Program-made: the position numbers and the translations under genes
Notes under the pieces: generated by a model
Database searches by the model: none
Seen by the model: the letters and a program-made list of their open reading frames with translations, nothing else
What the model was told of the DNA's origin: nothing
DNA from: Tanypteryx hageni
Taxonomy: Eukaryota; Arthropoda; Insecta; Odonata; Petaluridae
Assembly: GCA_028673005.1 (NCBI GenBank)
Contig: CM054116.1
Span: forward strand, 133,973,681 to 134,037,680
DNA length: 64,000 nt
Direction of reading: 5' to 3'
Part shown: piece by piece, positions 23,973 through 35,216 of the stretch
Position numbering within the stretch: position 1 is the stretch's first letter
Layout: every line of letters begins with the position of its first letter

Positions 23973-24169
23973 TCAGATGGGTGAAGCTTAAAACACCACG
24001 GATTCCAACAGTTTAGAAGAAGAAAATAAGAAGAGTTAAAACGTAAGAATTAACATGAAAAAACCTGAGCTGGCTGGGAATCGCCATAGGAAAAAATATG
24101 ATTGCAAAGGGTTAAAGGCTGCTACTTTAAACACAAATCAATACAAATGAGCTTCATAGGTTATCTGAA

Positions 24170-24745
24170 ATTATTTACGTTGCTATCTATTACGTTTGAC
24201 GTTGCTACAACAATAATTTCGATTTTTCATCAAACTCGCGAAGCGAATAACGCAATTATTTCGTCTATTTGAAGGCTTAATAGACGATAATTCAATCGGC
24301 GGCAACAATGTGGGTCGCCTTGACAACACCCGGAAAGAGTACGAAAAAGTTATAAAATTTCAAAAAGGAATGCGTGTTTCTGACAAATTCTTCCGTGTAA
24401 CATCTAAACATCGCAAGAATTAGATATTTTATAGTTTTTCCCCGTCGAATAAAACAAAAACGGGGAAATTCGATCCATATTTACATATTTTAATAACTGA
24501 ATGAAATAAACCTTACACCTTGAAAAATCGAAAATCCCGTGTAAACTTATGGGAAAATATAATTGTCTCCCGGAGTCGAATCCGGGACTTTTTCCGGGAT
24601 GTTCGATTTCTCAATGGACCACCTCATGAGGGATTAACGATTGTGAAAGTTTCAGCTCTTACTTTCACTGCAAAATGCCCAAAACGACTGAGACAGACAG
24701 ACAGACGGACAATCGAGAATTATTATATAAGGATTCCATATCTTC
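24170..24745 (+). repeat. Dispersed family with tRNA-like B box, divergent copy 2
   Basis: It holds GACGTTGCTACAACAA near the left, CGGAGTCGAATCCGGGACTT (B-box-like in reverse) near 24573, a CAATGGACCACC block and a GACAGACAGACAGACGG run near 24692, then ATTATATAAGGATTCCA. The order matches the 37.5-kb copy but the divergence is high. Confidence 0.5.
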
Positions 24746-25229
24746 ACCGGCACGCAAAAATGGAATAAGAATCCAATAAACGTTTGCAGGAACACAAGAA
24801 ATGAATGCTTCAAAGCGCATTTGAGCGATTGTGAGGCTAGAGTAAACACGGAATCTATCTTTCTGGATACAACGAACCACTCGGCGTAACAAAAAGCAAT
24901 AATTGCCTTGAGACCCATTTGGAAATTTCTTTTTGATGAACAAGAAAATGTTAAAAAGTTTTTATTCACAAATAAATATGGAAGATACTAACAAAGCGTC
25001 TCTTTGTTTCCACCATAATGGCGACGATGAAGTTTCCCACTCATACGCGCATAATACTTTTATTCGGATCGAATGCCATTAAAAGAATATGAAAATGGCT
25101 CAAGCGATGGAGATGGAATATGAAAGCGGCGAAGTATATCTAATATATCTATTAAATATAGGCTCTTCTTACAGAGGATCATATATCATTCTATATAGAC
25201 GTTCCTTAGAGAGGAGGAGGAGGATATAA

Positions 25230-25749
25230 CATAAGTAGAATTCTTAAAAAAACGAAATAGGGATTATACAAATTTTTATATTTTAATTTGTTTGGCAGTT
25301 AAAAATTCTTAAAGTTTAAACAAATAGATAACTGCTTAGGTACTACGGAATGAGTTAGGAAGCTGAAATTTTCAAATTATTTACAGAGTCGTGAATTTGC
25401 ACAAATAAACACTTCAATTTTACCACATATGAATTGCGGCGGCCGTTAAAAATTATTTAAATTTAAACAATTAGAAAAATATTATTTTACTTCTATAAGT
25501 GCTACAACTTTAAAATTTGGCTAAAATGTGTAGCATCAGTACCCCATAATGAAGAAAGTGTAAAATTTTTAAAATTGCAACATTTGGGGATTGTTTAAAA
25601 CTATTATTTTTACATGTGGGAAAAACGAAAATCGCTGCGGAGGTGAAATATTTAGAATTAAAAATATATGTGTAATGATGAAATATGAATAATGAATGTT
25701 TTTTTTATGCTGAGATGAAATGCTTGCAGTATGCAAGCACCAACTACTA

Positions 25750-25801
<52 letters not shown>
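25230..25801. repeat. Unit 1 of a roughly 705-bp direct repeat ending in a hairpin and (TA)n
   Basis: It shares ordered blocks with 25920-26477: TTGCGGCGGCCGTTA/TTGCGGCCGTTA, AAACAATTAGA-AAATATTATTT, GGAGGTGAAAT, and the hairpin GCTTGCAGTATGCAAGC followed by ACCAACTA and a (TA)n run (25755-25800). The hairpin spacing between the two units is about 705 bp. Confidence 0.7.
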
Positions 25802-25803
<2 letters not shown>

Positions 25804-25919
25804 GAATACTAATGTTCAGGCACTTCCAGAAGAGCTGGATATTCGAAATTCTTTACGACGGTAGGATTATGTGCAAAACCGACTAAAAAAATGAATGTCT
25901 TGAAAAAGTTCAACAATGC

Positions 25920-26477
25920 GACCGCTAAAAATTCGCAAATCTTTAAACAAATTTTCAAGGTTTATGTATTTCCGAATGTGCTACGGAGCTGAAATTCTTT
26001 TTACAGGTAGAATTTGTAAAACAAATAGGTAAATGTTTAGTTAATACGGGGCGAGCTACGAAGCTGAAATTTTAAAGTTATTTAGAGGTTTGTGTAGCTT
26101 CACCAATAAACATTTAAATATTTCCACAAAATTTTTATTGCGGCCGTTATAAATTTTTTTAAACTAAACAATTAGATAAATATTATTTCACTTCTAGATG
26201 AGATTCAACGTTAAAATATGGCAGAAAAGTGAGGCATAAGTGCAACACATGGGAAAAATTCTAATATTATTAATATTTCAAATTTTAGGTATTGTTTTTT
26301 AATCAAATGTTGTTCCATAAGGAAAGAACGAAAATTGGTGCAGAGGTGAAATCTTTTGAATTAAAAAAATATTTCTATTAATGAAATATCTCTCTGAAAA
26401 AGTAATATGTTTATCAGAGTGAGGGGAAATGCTTGCAGAATGCAAGCACCAACTATATATATATATATATATATATA
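25920..26477. repeat. Unit 2 of the 705-bp direct repeat, left arm of an inverted pair
   Basis: The right part (about 26380-26477) reads GAAATATCTCTCTGAAAAAG, then GGGGAAATGCTTGCAGAATG, CAAGCACCAACTA and (TA)n (26454-26477). The same sequence in reverse complement lies at 29391-29475, on the other side of the RTE-like LINE. Confidence 0.75.
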
Positions 26478-26479
26478 CT

Positions 26480-29188
26480 GCCTTGAGGAAAACATTTGTC
26501 GAAAGTAAATTACGAATAGGGACTTGGAACGTAAGAACTATGAGAAAGGCAGGAAAGCTAGAGAACTTGAAAGAAGAAATGAGAAGAAATAGAGTTGACA
26601 TTATAGGGCTAAGCGAAACTAGATGGGAGGGAGAAGGACAGTTCGACTCGGAAGAATTCACGGTAGTTTATTCTGGAGGAAATAGTGGGGAAAGGGGAGT
26701 AGCTCTGGTACTTAGGAAAGATATGATGAAAAGCGTGACAAAGATAATAGCAACAAACGATAGACTGATGGCAATAAAGCTAAAAGCAGTCCCAGTGGAC
26801 ATGCTGATAATCCAGGTATATATGCCAACGTCAGCTCATGACGATGAAGAAATAGATGAGATCTATGAGCAAATTAATGAAATTTACGAAGAAGACGGAA
26901 GAGGAAAGGTAAACTGCATAATAATGGGAGATTGGAACAGCATAGTCGGAGAAGGACAGGAAGAAAATGTTGTCGGGCAATACGGACTTGGGAAGAGAAA
27001 TCGAGGAGGGGAGAAACTCGTAGAATTCTGCATCAGTAATGACCTTGTAATGACTAATACATGGTTCAAAAACCATAAACGAAGGTTATACACATGGAAA
27101 AGCCCAGGAGATAGAATGAGATGCCAAATAGATTACATCCTTGTAAAACAAAGATTCAGGAACAGCATAAAGAACGCCAAGGCATTTCAAGGAGCGGACA
27201 TTGATTCAGATCACAGCCTTCTAATAGTTGACGTGAGTACAAAGCTCAAACAAATAAGAAAAACGAGAAGAGAAAGACAGACCTGGGACCTAGAAAAACT
27301 GAAAGAAAGGCAGGATGTAGTCAGCATGAAGTTGGAAGATAACCTAAGAAAGTTGGAAAACAAACCGAAGACCGTTGATATAGAATGGGATGAAATTAAA
27401 ACCAGTATCAAGGATACCTTGGATAAAGAGATTGGAAAACAAGAGAAGAAAATCAGAAAACCATGGATCACGAAGGAAATGCTGGAGAAAATGGATGAGA
27501 GACGAAAATGGAAAAACGTTAACAGTGAAGAAGGTAGAGCCAACCATAGGCGTATAAACAATGAGTTGAGAAGGGTAACAGATAAAGCTAGAGAAAATTG
27601 GATAAAAGGAAAATGTGATGAAATAGAACAAATGGAGAAGTTAGGACGGTACGATATGATGTACACTAGGGCACTGGAATTAGAAGATAAGAAGTCTAAT
27701 GGAATTTGTGGTAAAGGAATTATGAATACGGATGGGAAGATAGTCTCAGAAACAAAGGATGTAGCACAGGTATGGGAAGAATACATTAAGGAATTATACG
27801 GCAAACAGGCAGGAGCGGCAAAAATAGAACTGGAAAATGAGGAAAACATTGAAGAAGACAACTTAGGACCAAGTATTATGGAGAGCGAAGTAGAAAAAGC
27901 GATAGTGGAACTAAAGAAGGGGAAAGCCACGGGCAGCGATGGAATACCGGCTGAGATACTTAAAGTCATAGGATCAGAAGGGCTAAAAGCGATCACGAAA
28001 TTAATTAATAAGATTTACGATACGGGAGAGTGGCCTCAGGATTTCCTAGAAGTAACAATGATCCCTCTAAAGAAGAAGCCAAAGGCAATGCAGTGTAAAG
28101 ATTACAGAACTATAAGCCTTCTGTCACACACATCGAAGATCATCTCGAGGATTCTTAATAAAAGGCTGGAGAAAAAGGCAGAAGAAATAATAGGGGAAGA
28201 TCAATTCGGTTTCAGAAAAGGACGAGGAACTAGAGATGCTATAGGAGTAGTTAGAATCATATCAGAAAGGGCAATAGAATACAGTCAAGATATCTGCGCA
28301 TGTTTCGTAGACTGGCAGAAGGCCTTTGATAGAGTAAATTGGGTAAAGTTGATGAAGATATTAAAGGATATAGGTGTAGACTGGAAAGACAGGAGACTGA
28401 TTAGGAATCTATATGAGAATCAAGTTGTAAAGGTCAGGTTTGAGAATGTGGACACCTGCGGAATAAATATCGGTAGAGGAGTAAGACAAGGCTGCTGCCT
28501 ATCGCCAACCCTATTCAATATATATGGAGAAAGTCTAATGCAAGAAGCTTTAGATGGCACAGGGGATTTCAAAATTGGAGGAAGGATTATAAGAACAGTA
28601 AAATACGCAGATGATCAAGTACTTCTAGCAAGAAAGGAAGAGGAACTACAAAAAATGATAAATAGACTAGTGATAACAGGTAGAAAATACGGTATGGAAA
28701 TAAATACAGAAAAATCCAAGGTCATTCGAATATCGGGTAAAGAAGAGAATCTGAATATAACTATTGGGGGAAAGCCATTAGAACAAGTTTCAGAATATAA
28801 ATACCTTGGAAGTATCATAACACGAGAGGCAAAATGTACGGATGAGATCAAAACTAGAATAGGAAAAGCAAAAGCGGCTTTCAGGAGAAAGAAACAACTA
28901 CTTACAGGGAATATAAGGGAAGATATCCGCAAGAAGTTGATAAAATGCTACGTATGGAGTATAGCATTGTATGGGGCAGAAACATGGACGCTAAGGAAAA
29001 ATGACATCAAATACTTGGAAAGCTTTGAAATGTGGACTTGGAGGAGAATGTTGAAGATAAAATGGACAGATAGGATGAAAAACGATGAAGTGCTACAAAG
29101 AATAGGAGAGAAGCGAATGATTATACAGACTATCAGAAAGAGGAAGGCTAACTGGGTTGGACATTACATGAGGAGAGAGTATGATTAA
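26480..29188 (+). CDS. LINE endonuclease-reverse transcriptase polyprotein (frameshifted C-terminus)
   Basis: The frame is open upstream into the (TA)n, so the start is unsure; the first ATG inside the element is 26540. The APE endonuclease runs from LRIGTWNVRTM through GLSETRWEG (catalytic Glu), IMGDWNSIVG, QIDYILV and SDHSLLI. The RT follows: KATGSDGIPAEILK (RT1), YRTISLLSHTSKI (RT2), EDQFGFRKGRGTRDA, ACFVDWQKAFDRVNW (RT3, catalytic Asp), GVRQGCCLSPTLFNIY (RT4) and KYADDQVLLA (RT5, YADD at 28604-28615). A C-terminal LYGAETWTLRKND...WRRMLKIKW region follows. It stops at 29186-29188 by a 1- or 2-nt frameshift: in frame 3, 29181-29342 reads MIKDVLEGKLDGKRERGRKR and on to a TAA, the usual end of this family. 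Otherwise no stops, suggesting a young insertion. Confidence 0.9.
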   Translation, partial: ALRKTFVESKLRIGTWNVRTMRKAGKLENLKEEMRRNRVDIIGLSETRWEGEGQFDSEEFTVVYSGGNSGERGVALVLRKDMMKSVTKIIATNDRLMAIKLKAVPVDMLIIQVYMPTSAHDDEEIDEIYEQINEIYEEDGRGKVNCIIMGDWNSIVGEGQEENVVGQYGLGKRNRGGEKLVEFCISNDLVMTNTWFKNHKRRLYTWKSPGDRMRCQIDYILVKQRFRNSIKNAKAFQGADIDSDHSLLIVDVSTKLKQIRKTRRERQTWDLEKLKERQDVVSMKLEDNLRKLENKPKTVDIEWDEIKTSIKDTLDKEIGKQEKKIRKPWITKEMLEKMDERRKWKNVNSEEGRANHRRINNELRRVTDKARENWIKGKCDEIEQMEKLGRYDMMYTRALELEDKKSNGICGKGIMNTDGKIVSETKDVAQVWEEYIKELYGKQAGAAKIELENEENIEEDNLGPSIMESEVEKAIVELKKGKATGSDGIPAEILKVIGSEGLKAITKLINKIYDTGEWPQDFLEVTMIPLKKKPKAMQCKDYRTISLLSHTSKIISRILNKRLEKKAEEIIGEDQFGFRKGRGTRDAIGVVRIISERAIEYSQDICACFVDWQKAFDRVNWVKLMKILKDIGVDWKDRRLIRNLYENQVVKVRFENVDTCGINIGRGVRQGCCLSPTLFNIYGESLMQEALDGTGDFKIGGRIIRTVKYADDQVLLARKEEELQKMINRLVITGRKYGMEINTEKSKVIRISGKEENLNITIGGKPLEQVSEYKYLGSIITREAKCTDEIKTRIGKAKAAFRRKKQLLTGNIREDIRKKLIKCYVWSIALYGAETWTLRKNDIKYLESFEMWTWRRMLKIKWTDRMKNDEVLQRIGEKRMIIQTIRKRKANWVGHYMRREYD

Positions 29189-29342
29189 AGATGTGTTAGA
29201 AGGAAAACTAGATGGGAAAAGGGAAAGAGGTAGGAAAAGGTATCAGCTAATAGACGATTTGAAAGGGAAAGAGAGTTATCAAGATATGAAGAGGACAGCG
29301 GAAAATAGGAGTATATGGAGAACCAGGTTTAACCATGAATAA
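29181..29342 (+). pseudogene. Frameshifted C-terminal tail of the RTE-like LINE ORF
   Basis: In a different frame from the main ORF, 53 codons read KDVLEGKLDGKRERGRKRYQ, then LIDDLKGK and NRSIWRTRF, ending TAA (29340-29342). This is the conserved end of the family, so the ORF was about 970 residues before the frameshift. Confidence 0.85.
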
Positions 29343-29390
29343 TCACGGACCTGTCTACGGACAGACTACCTATGATGATGATGATATATA

Positions 29391-29459
29391 TATATAGTTG
29401 GTGCTTGCATTCTGCAAGCATTTCCCCTCGTTCTATTAAATATATTACTTTTTCAGAGA

Positions 29460-29525
<66 letters not shown>
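29391..29525. repeat. Right inverted arm of hairpin repeat plus (TA)n
   Basis: TAGTTGGTGCTTGCATTCTG and the following bases to 29475 are the reverse complement of 26382-26457, then a (TA)n run (about 29469-29525). Confidence 0.85.
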
Positions 29526-29530
<5 letters not shown>

Positions 29531-31849
29531 TGGATAATCGTTGAAAATGATGAACTTCTTGGTAGAGAGAATGTGTTGGGCCAAGGGAAGGAAAGAGAAC
29601 GAAAGAAAGTGAGATAGATAGTTATACGTCTTTATTAGGGCGAGATTGAGACTAAACAGTCTCCTCGTCCATCTAACCCATTGTCAATTACATACAATTA
29701 GATAGTAACAAGTAATAAAATTAAACTAAAAGGTTACATAAAATGAAGAGCAACATAAAATACAATGAAATGTATAGGATAGTATAGGATTTAAAAACAG
29801 ATGGGTAATTTTGTTGTTGGGGGGAAAAACCATGGAAGATAATGTACTATTCCCTAGGAAAAACCCCACTGCAGGAAAATACCCACACAAGAAGAGGAGT
29901 GTGAAAAACCTGCGAAACCTACTTATAGCAATATCGAAGGATTTAGAGGGTCTTGAAAGGTAAATACATATAGTTAAATACTTAAAAATGATGTACACAT
30001 AAACAGAGTTATACATAAAGCATACAAAATATAAAAAATAAATAAAATAAGGTAAGTCATATGAATATACAGGGAAGATAGAGAGAGAGAGAAGGGGATG
30101 TGCGTGTAGCCGCAGTTCGTTGGAGGGTTTTGCAACCACAAAGCGCAAATATTTGCATGTAAGAATGACGTTGAAGGCACCGCTGACGTGTGTGCTTGTT
30201 CATTCGGGGTTCTTGAGTTTTTATTCGAGTTTTGGTCCCGAACTGAATTTTATTAATCTTAAGAGACGTTTTTTTGTGCAGGAAAAAAGGTCAGATAGGA
30301 AGGTCTGATTTTGTTATTGCATTGCATTTATTTTCATAAATTTAACGCATGAACAGATTAAATTAGCTATTTAATCTTTAGTAGAATTTCTCTTGTAGAC
30401 TTTCTAAAGCAAATAATGCATTTAACAATAAATTGGCCTTACTCTATAATGAAGTTTACGTTAAGTATACAAAAATAGCAAAGAAGCTGTATTTCTTCGT
30501 TCATATTTACCTCTATAACTTAAGTTTTCCACGTCTCCCATTTAATGCTTACCGTTTCTTGTTTATTATTCAAATTCAATAAGTTATTCGATGTTTTGAT
30601 GTTTTATAACGCGATCCTACCTTCATCAAAAGCTTGCGCTACGACGGATATGTGTAACACATTAATCTACTTCAGGTTTATTACTGGAGTGTTACAAAAT
30701 AGTTCATTATAATTTTTAAAAGGTTTTATAGGCACCATGTGTTTCGAGTTTTTATCGAATATCTGGTATAAATCTAAATCGCGGCAAATGATTCATATTG
30801 CAATCATGATAATTCTAAACGTTGCTGAACATGCATTACGTTAACTTTAAAAAGTTAAATTAGCATTTATCATTTTCTTATTTACTAGGAGTTCAAAATG
30901 AAACACTTCTTTTAATGCCTCAATGACTTCTTTGGCCATTCAAAATCTTAATTAAAATTTCAAATTTACTTTTAGGTATTTATCTTCCACTTCAGCTCTC
31001 CATAAATAAAACTCAGCACCTTCACATTAATTATTTATTACCGTTTAATCAGGAATCGTTCGACAGAAATTTTTTATCACTTATTCTTTGAAATACATCT
31101 CATTAATTATACCTAAATAAATTAATCCAGCTTCCTCCTCTTATCTTTTATTATTCCATTTCCAAGACTCTGATAATATTTGTTCTTAAATTTCCTTAAT
31201 TGCGAAATAAATTCCTATTTTCAGAGCAGCAGAATCGTCAGTTAACCTTATCCTCAAAGGTCACCACTTTGCTATTTGTTCGCTCTTCTTTTATTTTGTG
31301 AAAAAAAGAATGCATTCTTTCAGTATATGCTGAGTAAGGATGAATGGAACCTAGAGGAAGGGAGGAAAAAAATTTCCGTTTTTATTTACACATCCGATAG
31401 TTTCTTGCTTTTACTTTTTTCAGTTAGTTTTGCTTTTGCGGAGATGAGTAATCCAAATCCGTTTTCTAATCTTTTTGCCGTTTAAGTTTATTTCAAGAGA
31501 CAACTGAATAATTGAAGGTGATCAATAAACTTCACAGAGACTAATGATTTGTAGCTATCGTTAAATCAAGGAAATTCGCGGGAATAAAAGTACGCGTTGG
31601 ATACACCTAAAAAGCGCTAAATTGTGGATGTCATCGCATAAAAAGCGAAGGAAACGAATAACCGTAAATGTTGTAACGGATGCCTAAATCAAGGTGAAAT
31701 CGACACGAGCCGGATTCTCGATTTTGTAAAGGCTTCGTTTATGTTAACACTGAAAAAAATTCATATGACATGCGAGAGCGATAAAGAAAGAGAAAGTGCA
31801 TAAACCGTCAACACACAGGGATCACGAAAGCCGGGTCGCGGGGGACAAA
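29526..31849. other. Intron sequence, nothing recognised
   Basis: AT-rich with no coding similarity. Part of 29640-29900 (with a GGGGGGAAAAACC block) has the look of an old repeat's untranslated part, but I cannot assign it. Confidence 0.45.
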
Positions 31850-32400
31850 TGATTAAACGGGCTAGCGGCAGATGGCGCACGAATACTGGGAAATATGCGG
31901 GGCAGGAGGGGAGAGGGAAATGAGGGGAAGGCGGTAGGGAATAGAGAGAGGTGGATGAATGGGGGGGAGGGAAAAGGGGGGGAGAGAGTCGTCGCTATTT
32001 CACCCGCGGGGTGCGTCACGCGTGGCTCCCGACTGGCTAAAAAGGGAGTCGGGGAAAGGGAGCGTGCGTGCGACACTCGACACGCGTGTGCATGCGGGTT
32101 TCGGAATTATCGTCCCGCGGGTCAGCGTTCATAATTACATTCGAAGCGAAATCGGAGAAGCGTCGACGTTCGCCGAGCGCCGGAGCGCCGAGAATACGGG
32201 AAATGATCCGACCAAATGAGTATTTGAGCGCCACCAGAATATTCACGAATCGCCGAATCGCTTAGGTCGCTAAGTTCGTCATTTTTAGCTAAAAGGTTCC
32301 GTGAGTGGTCGGCTATTTCTGGCTAATTTTTATCGGGGCGCGAAGGGTTTTGGGAGGCTCAACGCAGCCTCGGAGGCGAGATGCTGAGAATGTTCGCGCT
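31850..32400. other. GC/CpG-rich island with purine-rich run
   Basis: 31895-31990 is purine-rich (GGGGAGGGAAAAGGGGGGGAG) and followed by CpG-dense sequence to about 32380. No recognisable protein in any frame. It stands out from the AT-rich flanks. Confidence 0.5.
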
Positions 32401-32859
32401 TTTATTAATTTGTCATTCGGTTTTTAAAACTGCGAACAGAAATGGGACTCAAAATTGGTTCGAAAATTAGTGAAGTGGAAAAAGAACGACATATTGTCTG
32501 ATGAAGGGCGCGTGGCCCGCGCAAACAGAAAGTGGACATTTGGTGGTCGAAAATGGCCCGAAGGCGACGAAGAAATATACGTACGGTTTTTCGACATGCA
32601 TCGAATAATAAATACCAAGGGAGTTTTCCTTTATGCGCTGGTCAACGCTTTCATGCCATTGAGGAATCAGAGTGAATAGAGAGCCGAAGAGCAAAAACTG
32701 ATCAATTAACGTCACTGTCGCATGGATTAAGAGAACACAAGTTGTGTGAAACAGCTCCGACCTGCGATTGCTGAAAAGTACTCGCCGTTTTATTATTGCT
32801 TTTCGTCAATGCTGAAAAGCACTATTATCTTCGTGATGTCCGTCCGTCCGTACGCATAT

Positions 32860-33824
32860 ATCAGGGAAGAATTGGCTTAACCGATTTCAACCAAATTTGG
32901 TACATAAAATATTCACATAACTTAATTACCAAAGTGACACATTTGGACCAGATCGACTATGTAGGGGTGCCACAATCACGAAGTTAAACTTTTCTGTAAT
33001 TATGAATTTGGAAAGAATTTGCTCCACCGATTTCAATGAAATTTTGTAGGGAGAAGGTATGTAACATAAAAAAAACAAAATCAAGATGTATAGTAGCGAT
33101 ATAGAAATCAGGGCTGCCACAATACAAGAAATAAAACATTCTTTTTACACATTTGTGTTGAAATGTCTACATCAATTTGAACCAAATTATAATATTTATA
33201 ATTTACATATATATAGAAAACCATAATAGCATATTTAAACTGATTCAGCCAAACAGGGATGCCACAATTACAAATGAAATTCTTTCTGTAATTAAGGATA
33301 TGGAAGGAATTGGCGGAACGGATTTCAATTAAATTTTTAATATTTATACAACATACCATAATGAAATCAAGATGTTTAAAGCTGAGCTAAAGAACTACTA
33401 CCACAATAAAAAGTAAAATAATATTTCTTTTGCACGTAATTCTAGAGAACTGACGACATGGATTTAACCCAATATGACGTATATAATCTTTATATAGAAA
33501 TAAATAACAAAATGATTATATTCGAACCGGGTTGACTAAACAGGGCTACCACAATATCAAAGTTAGATTTTGTCTGTAACTATTAATTTCGAAGGTATTG
33601 GCTGAACGGATTTCAAAGAAATTTCGTTTGTAGTATAGTAGTAGTATAGAATGACAAAACGAAATGAACATGTTTTAAACGGATCTAAAAAGCAGGGTTG
33701 CCACAATATAAGGGAAAATAATTTCCTGATTTCAAAGCAAATACATTAGTATACGATTATACTAGGGCGAATTTGACGAAAAGCACTTCTGTGCCACGGG
33801 AAACCCGTGTACATCCCTACTTGT
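32860..33824. repeat. Diverged tandem array, about 146-bp period, 6 units
   Basis: The marker CAGGGNTGCCACAAT recurs at 32962, 33109, 33254, 33393, 33541 and 33693 (spacings 147, 145, 139, 148, 152). A second marker, ACGGATTTCAATGAAATTT or a close variant, occurs in alternate positions. The array starts near a GTCCGTCCGTCCGTACG run (32829-32845) and ends with a hairpin CACGGGAAACCCGTG followed by TACATCCCTACTTG. Confidence 0.8.
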
Positions 33825-34945
33825 TATTATTTTATGCGTGACTCCAGTCGTGGGAATGGATGTGATTTCTACTGGTTGCAAACGATATGTATGAAATAAG
33901 AAGTCCAAACCAGGATTATTGCAGGATGGTTTCCCAAAGTTGACGTCCCGAATTGATTACTTATATTGACAGGAAATGTTTCTGTATGTGTTAATCATTC
34001 CAAGGAATTCTCATACCATAAATACCATTTGTAATTCATAATTTATCAATGTCAGAGAAAAATTGGAAAACAAATTAATAGAGCATTATCAGGTTTAAAA
34101 TGCTAAACGCAATGTCAAAATCTCTTTCTGGCATAGTTTAAATAAACGAATAAAGTAAATGTTACTGTTTATACGATAATATGTATCGATCAACTGTCCA
34201 TTGCTGAAGGGTAGTCGAGCGGAAAAGAAAACAAGTGAAGATATAAAAATGAATTTTTATAACCAACTTTTATATAACTAATACTATAATATGAATAAAC
34301 TCTATAATATAATTATGATAACCTTTGTGCTTGCATTGGCGTAAAAAATTGCAAAAGTGTCTACCAGCTGTTGAGTGATGTGGGGGTCTCTCTATTTAAA
34401 CTTTAATCTTTTTATAGTTGTGAGAATGGTAGAGAGAAGTAGAGAACTCAGTGACAAATGTAAGATTGTTTGGTATATAACTAGTAAGAAGTTTAATAGT
34501 ATCTTTTATTTCATTAATGAAAATACTGACTTATCTATTCATATTGCTTAAAATAAACGAAAATATATTGCTATTTCAGAGTAATTCAGCTTTAGATACT
34601 AGTAGGAGTGAAACTTCAATTTTTCATATTTTAGTCACCTAACTGACAAAAATAATAAATTGTATAAGTATATAGTTAGCTGAAGAATTGCTAAGCTACA
34701 GCACAACACTTTAAAATGTTTTATTAAAATTTGTTCAAATTAACATCCTTTACAACAGTATTACCTATCTTAAATACTGAAAAAAGGAATATGATACTTA
34801 AATGTGAGGACTTTTATAAAAATTCAAGAACAACTGATCTTAAAGGCCTATAATTAGATTTATTTCATCCAAAGTAAAAAATAAGCCAAGTGAACAGTTC
34901 CAAAGAATAAAACTATGTTCATCGCACAAACTACATAAATATAGT
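33825..34945. other. Intron sequence, nothing recognised
   Basis: AT-rich, without coding sense or obvious repeats. Confidence 0.5.
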
Positions 34946-35018
34946 CATCTAAAGTAGTGAAATTGATGGAATGATATGATCCGAAGATCCTATGCAGACA
35001 GGCATAAGCTGTGAAAGT

Positions 35019-35216
35019 TGGAACAATTTTTGAAACGAGAAAAAAGTCTGCTATGACCGGGAATTGAACCCGGGTCTTCCACTTGCCGGGCGGATATTCT
35101 ACCCCTGAACTATCGTAGCAGATAGTTCAGGGGTAGAATATCCGCCCGGCAAGTGGAAGACCCGGGTTCAATTCCCGGTCATAGCAGACTTTTTTCTCGT
35201 TTCAAAAATTGTTCCA
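35019..35216. repeat. 198-bp palindrome, 96-bp arms identical, 6-nt spacer
   Basis: The left arm 35019-35114 is the exact reverse complement of the right arm 35121-35216; the spacer is GTAGCA (35115-35120). The arms cover the tRNA-like sequence from its D arm to 30 nt past its 3' end. Confidence 0.92.
35049..35119 (-). tRNA. tRNA-like sequence (Gly-type body, GGC in the anticodon position); probable pseudogene
   Basis: On the minus strand the acceptor halves GCTACGA and TCATAGC pair 6 of 7 (one C-A mismatch), followed by discriminator A. The D region TAGTTCAGGGGTAGAAT contains the A box. The anticodon stem TCCGC/GTGGA holds a 7-nt loop CCGGCAA, placing GGC (Ala) at 34-36 with C instead of the invariant U33. 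The T arm is CCGGG-TTCAATT-CCCGG with the B box intact. The body aligns without gaps to animal tRNA-Gly(GCC). TTTTTT follows five nt after the discriminator, a Pol III terminator. C33, the odd anticodon and retroposon context argue against a working tRNA. The + strand mirror copy lacks a matching 5' acceptor half. Confidence 0.7.

Larger units (their letters stand above)
26478..29390 (+). mobile_element. RTE-like non-LTR retrotransposon, nearly intact
   Basis: A single endonuclease-RT ORF and a short 3' region ending in ATGATGATGATGAT before (TA)n. (TA)n borders it on both sides, so any target duplication is hidden in the TA run. There is no ORF1; the element starts just ahead of the endonuclease, so it is either a single-ORF RTE-type element or 5'-truncated. 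It belongs to the group whose ORFs are often misannotated as craniofacial development protein 2-like. Confidence 0.85.

Noticed and set aside
27211..27996. 261-codon minus-strand frame
   Set aside because: Antisense of the RTE-like LINE ORF, whose A-rich codons leave few stops on the other strand.
32829..33824. CRISPR array
   Set aside because: The repeat units are about 146 bp, diverged and without spacers; the genome is eukaryotic.
35115..35187. A second tRNA gene on the + strand in the palindrome
   Set aside because: Its 5' acceptor half (TAGCAGA) does not pair with TCATAGC; it is the mirror copy of the minus-strand sequence.
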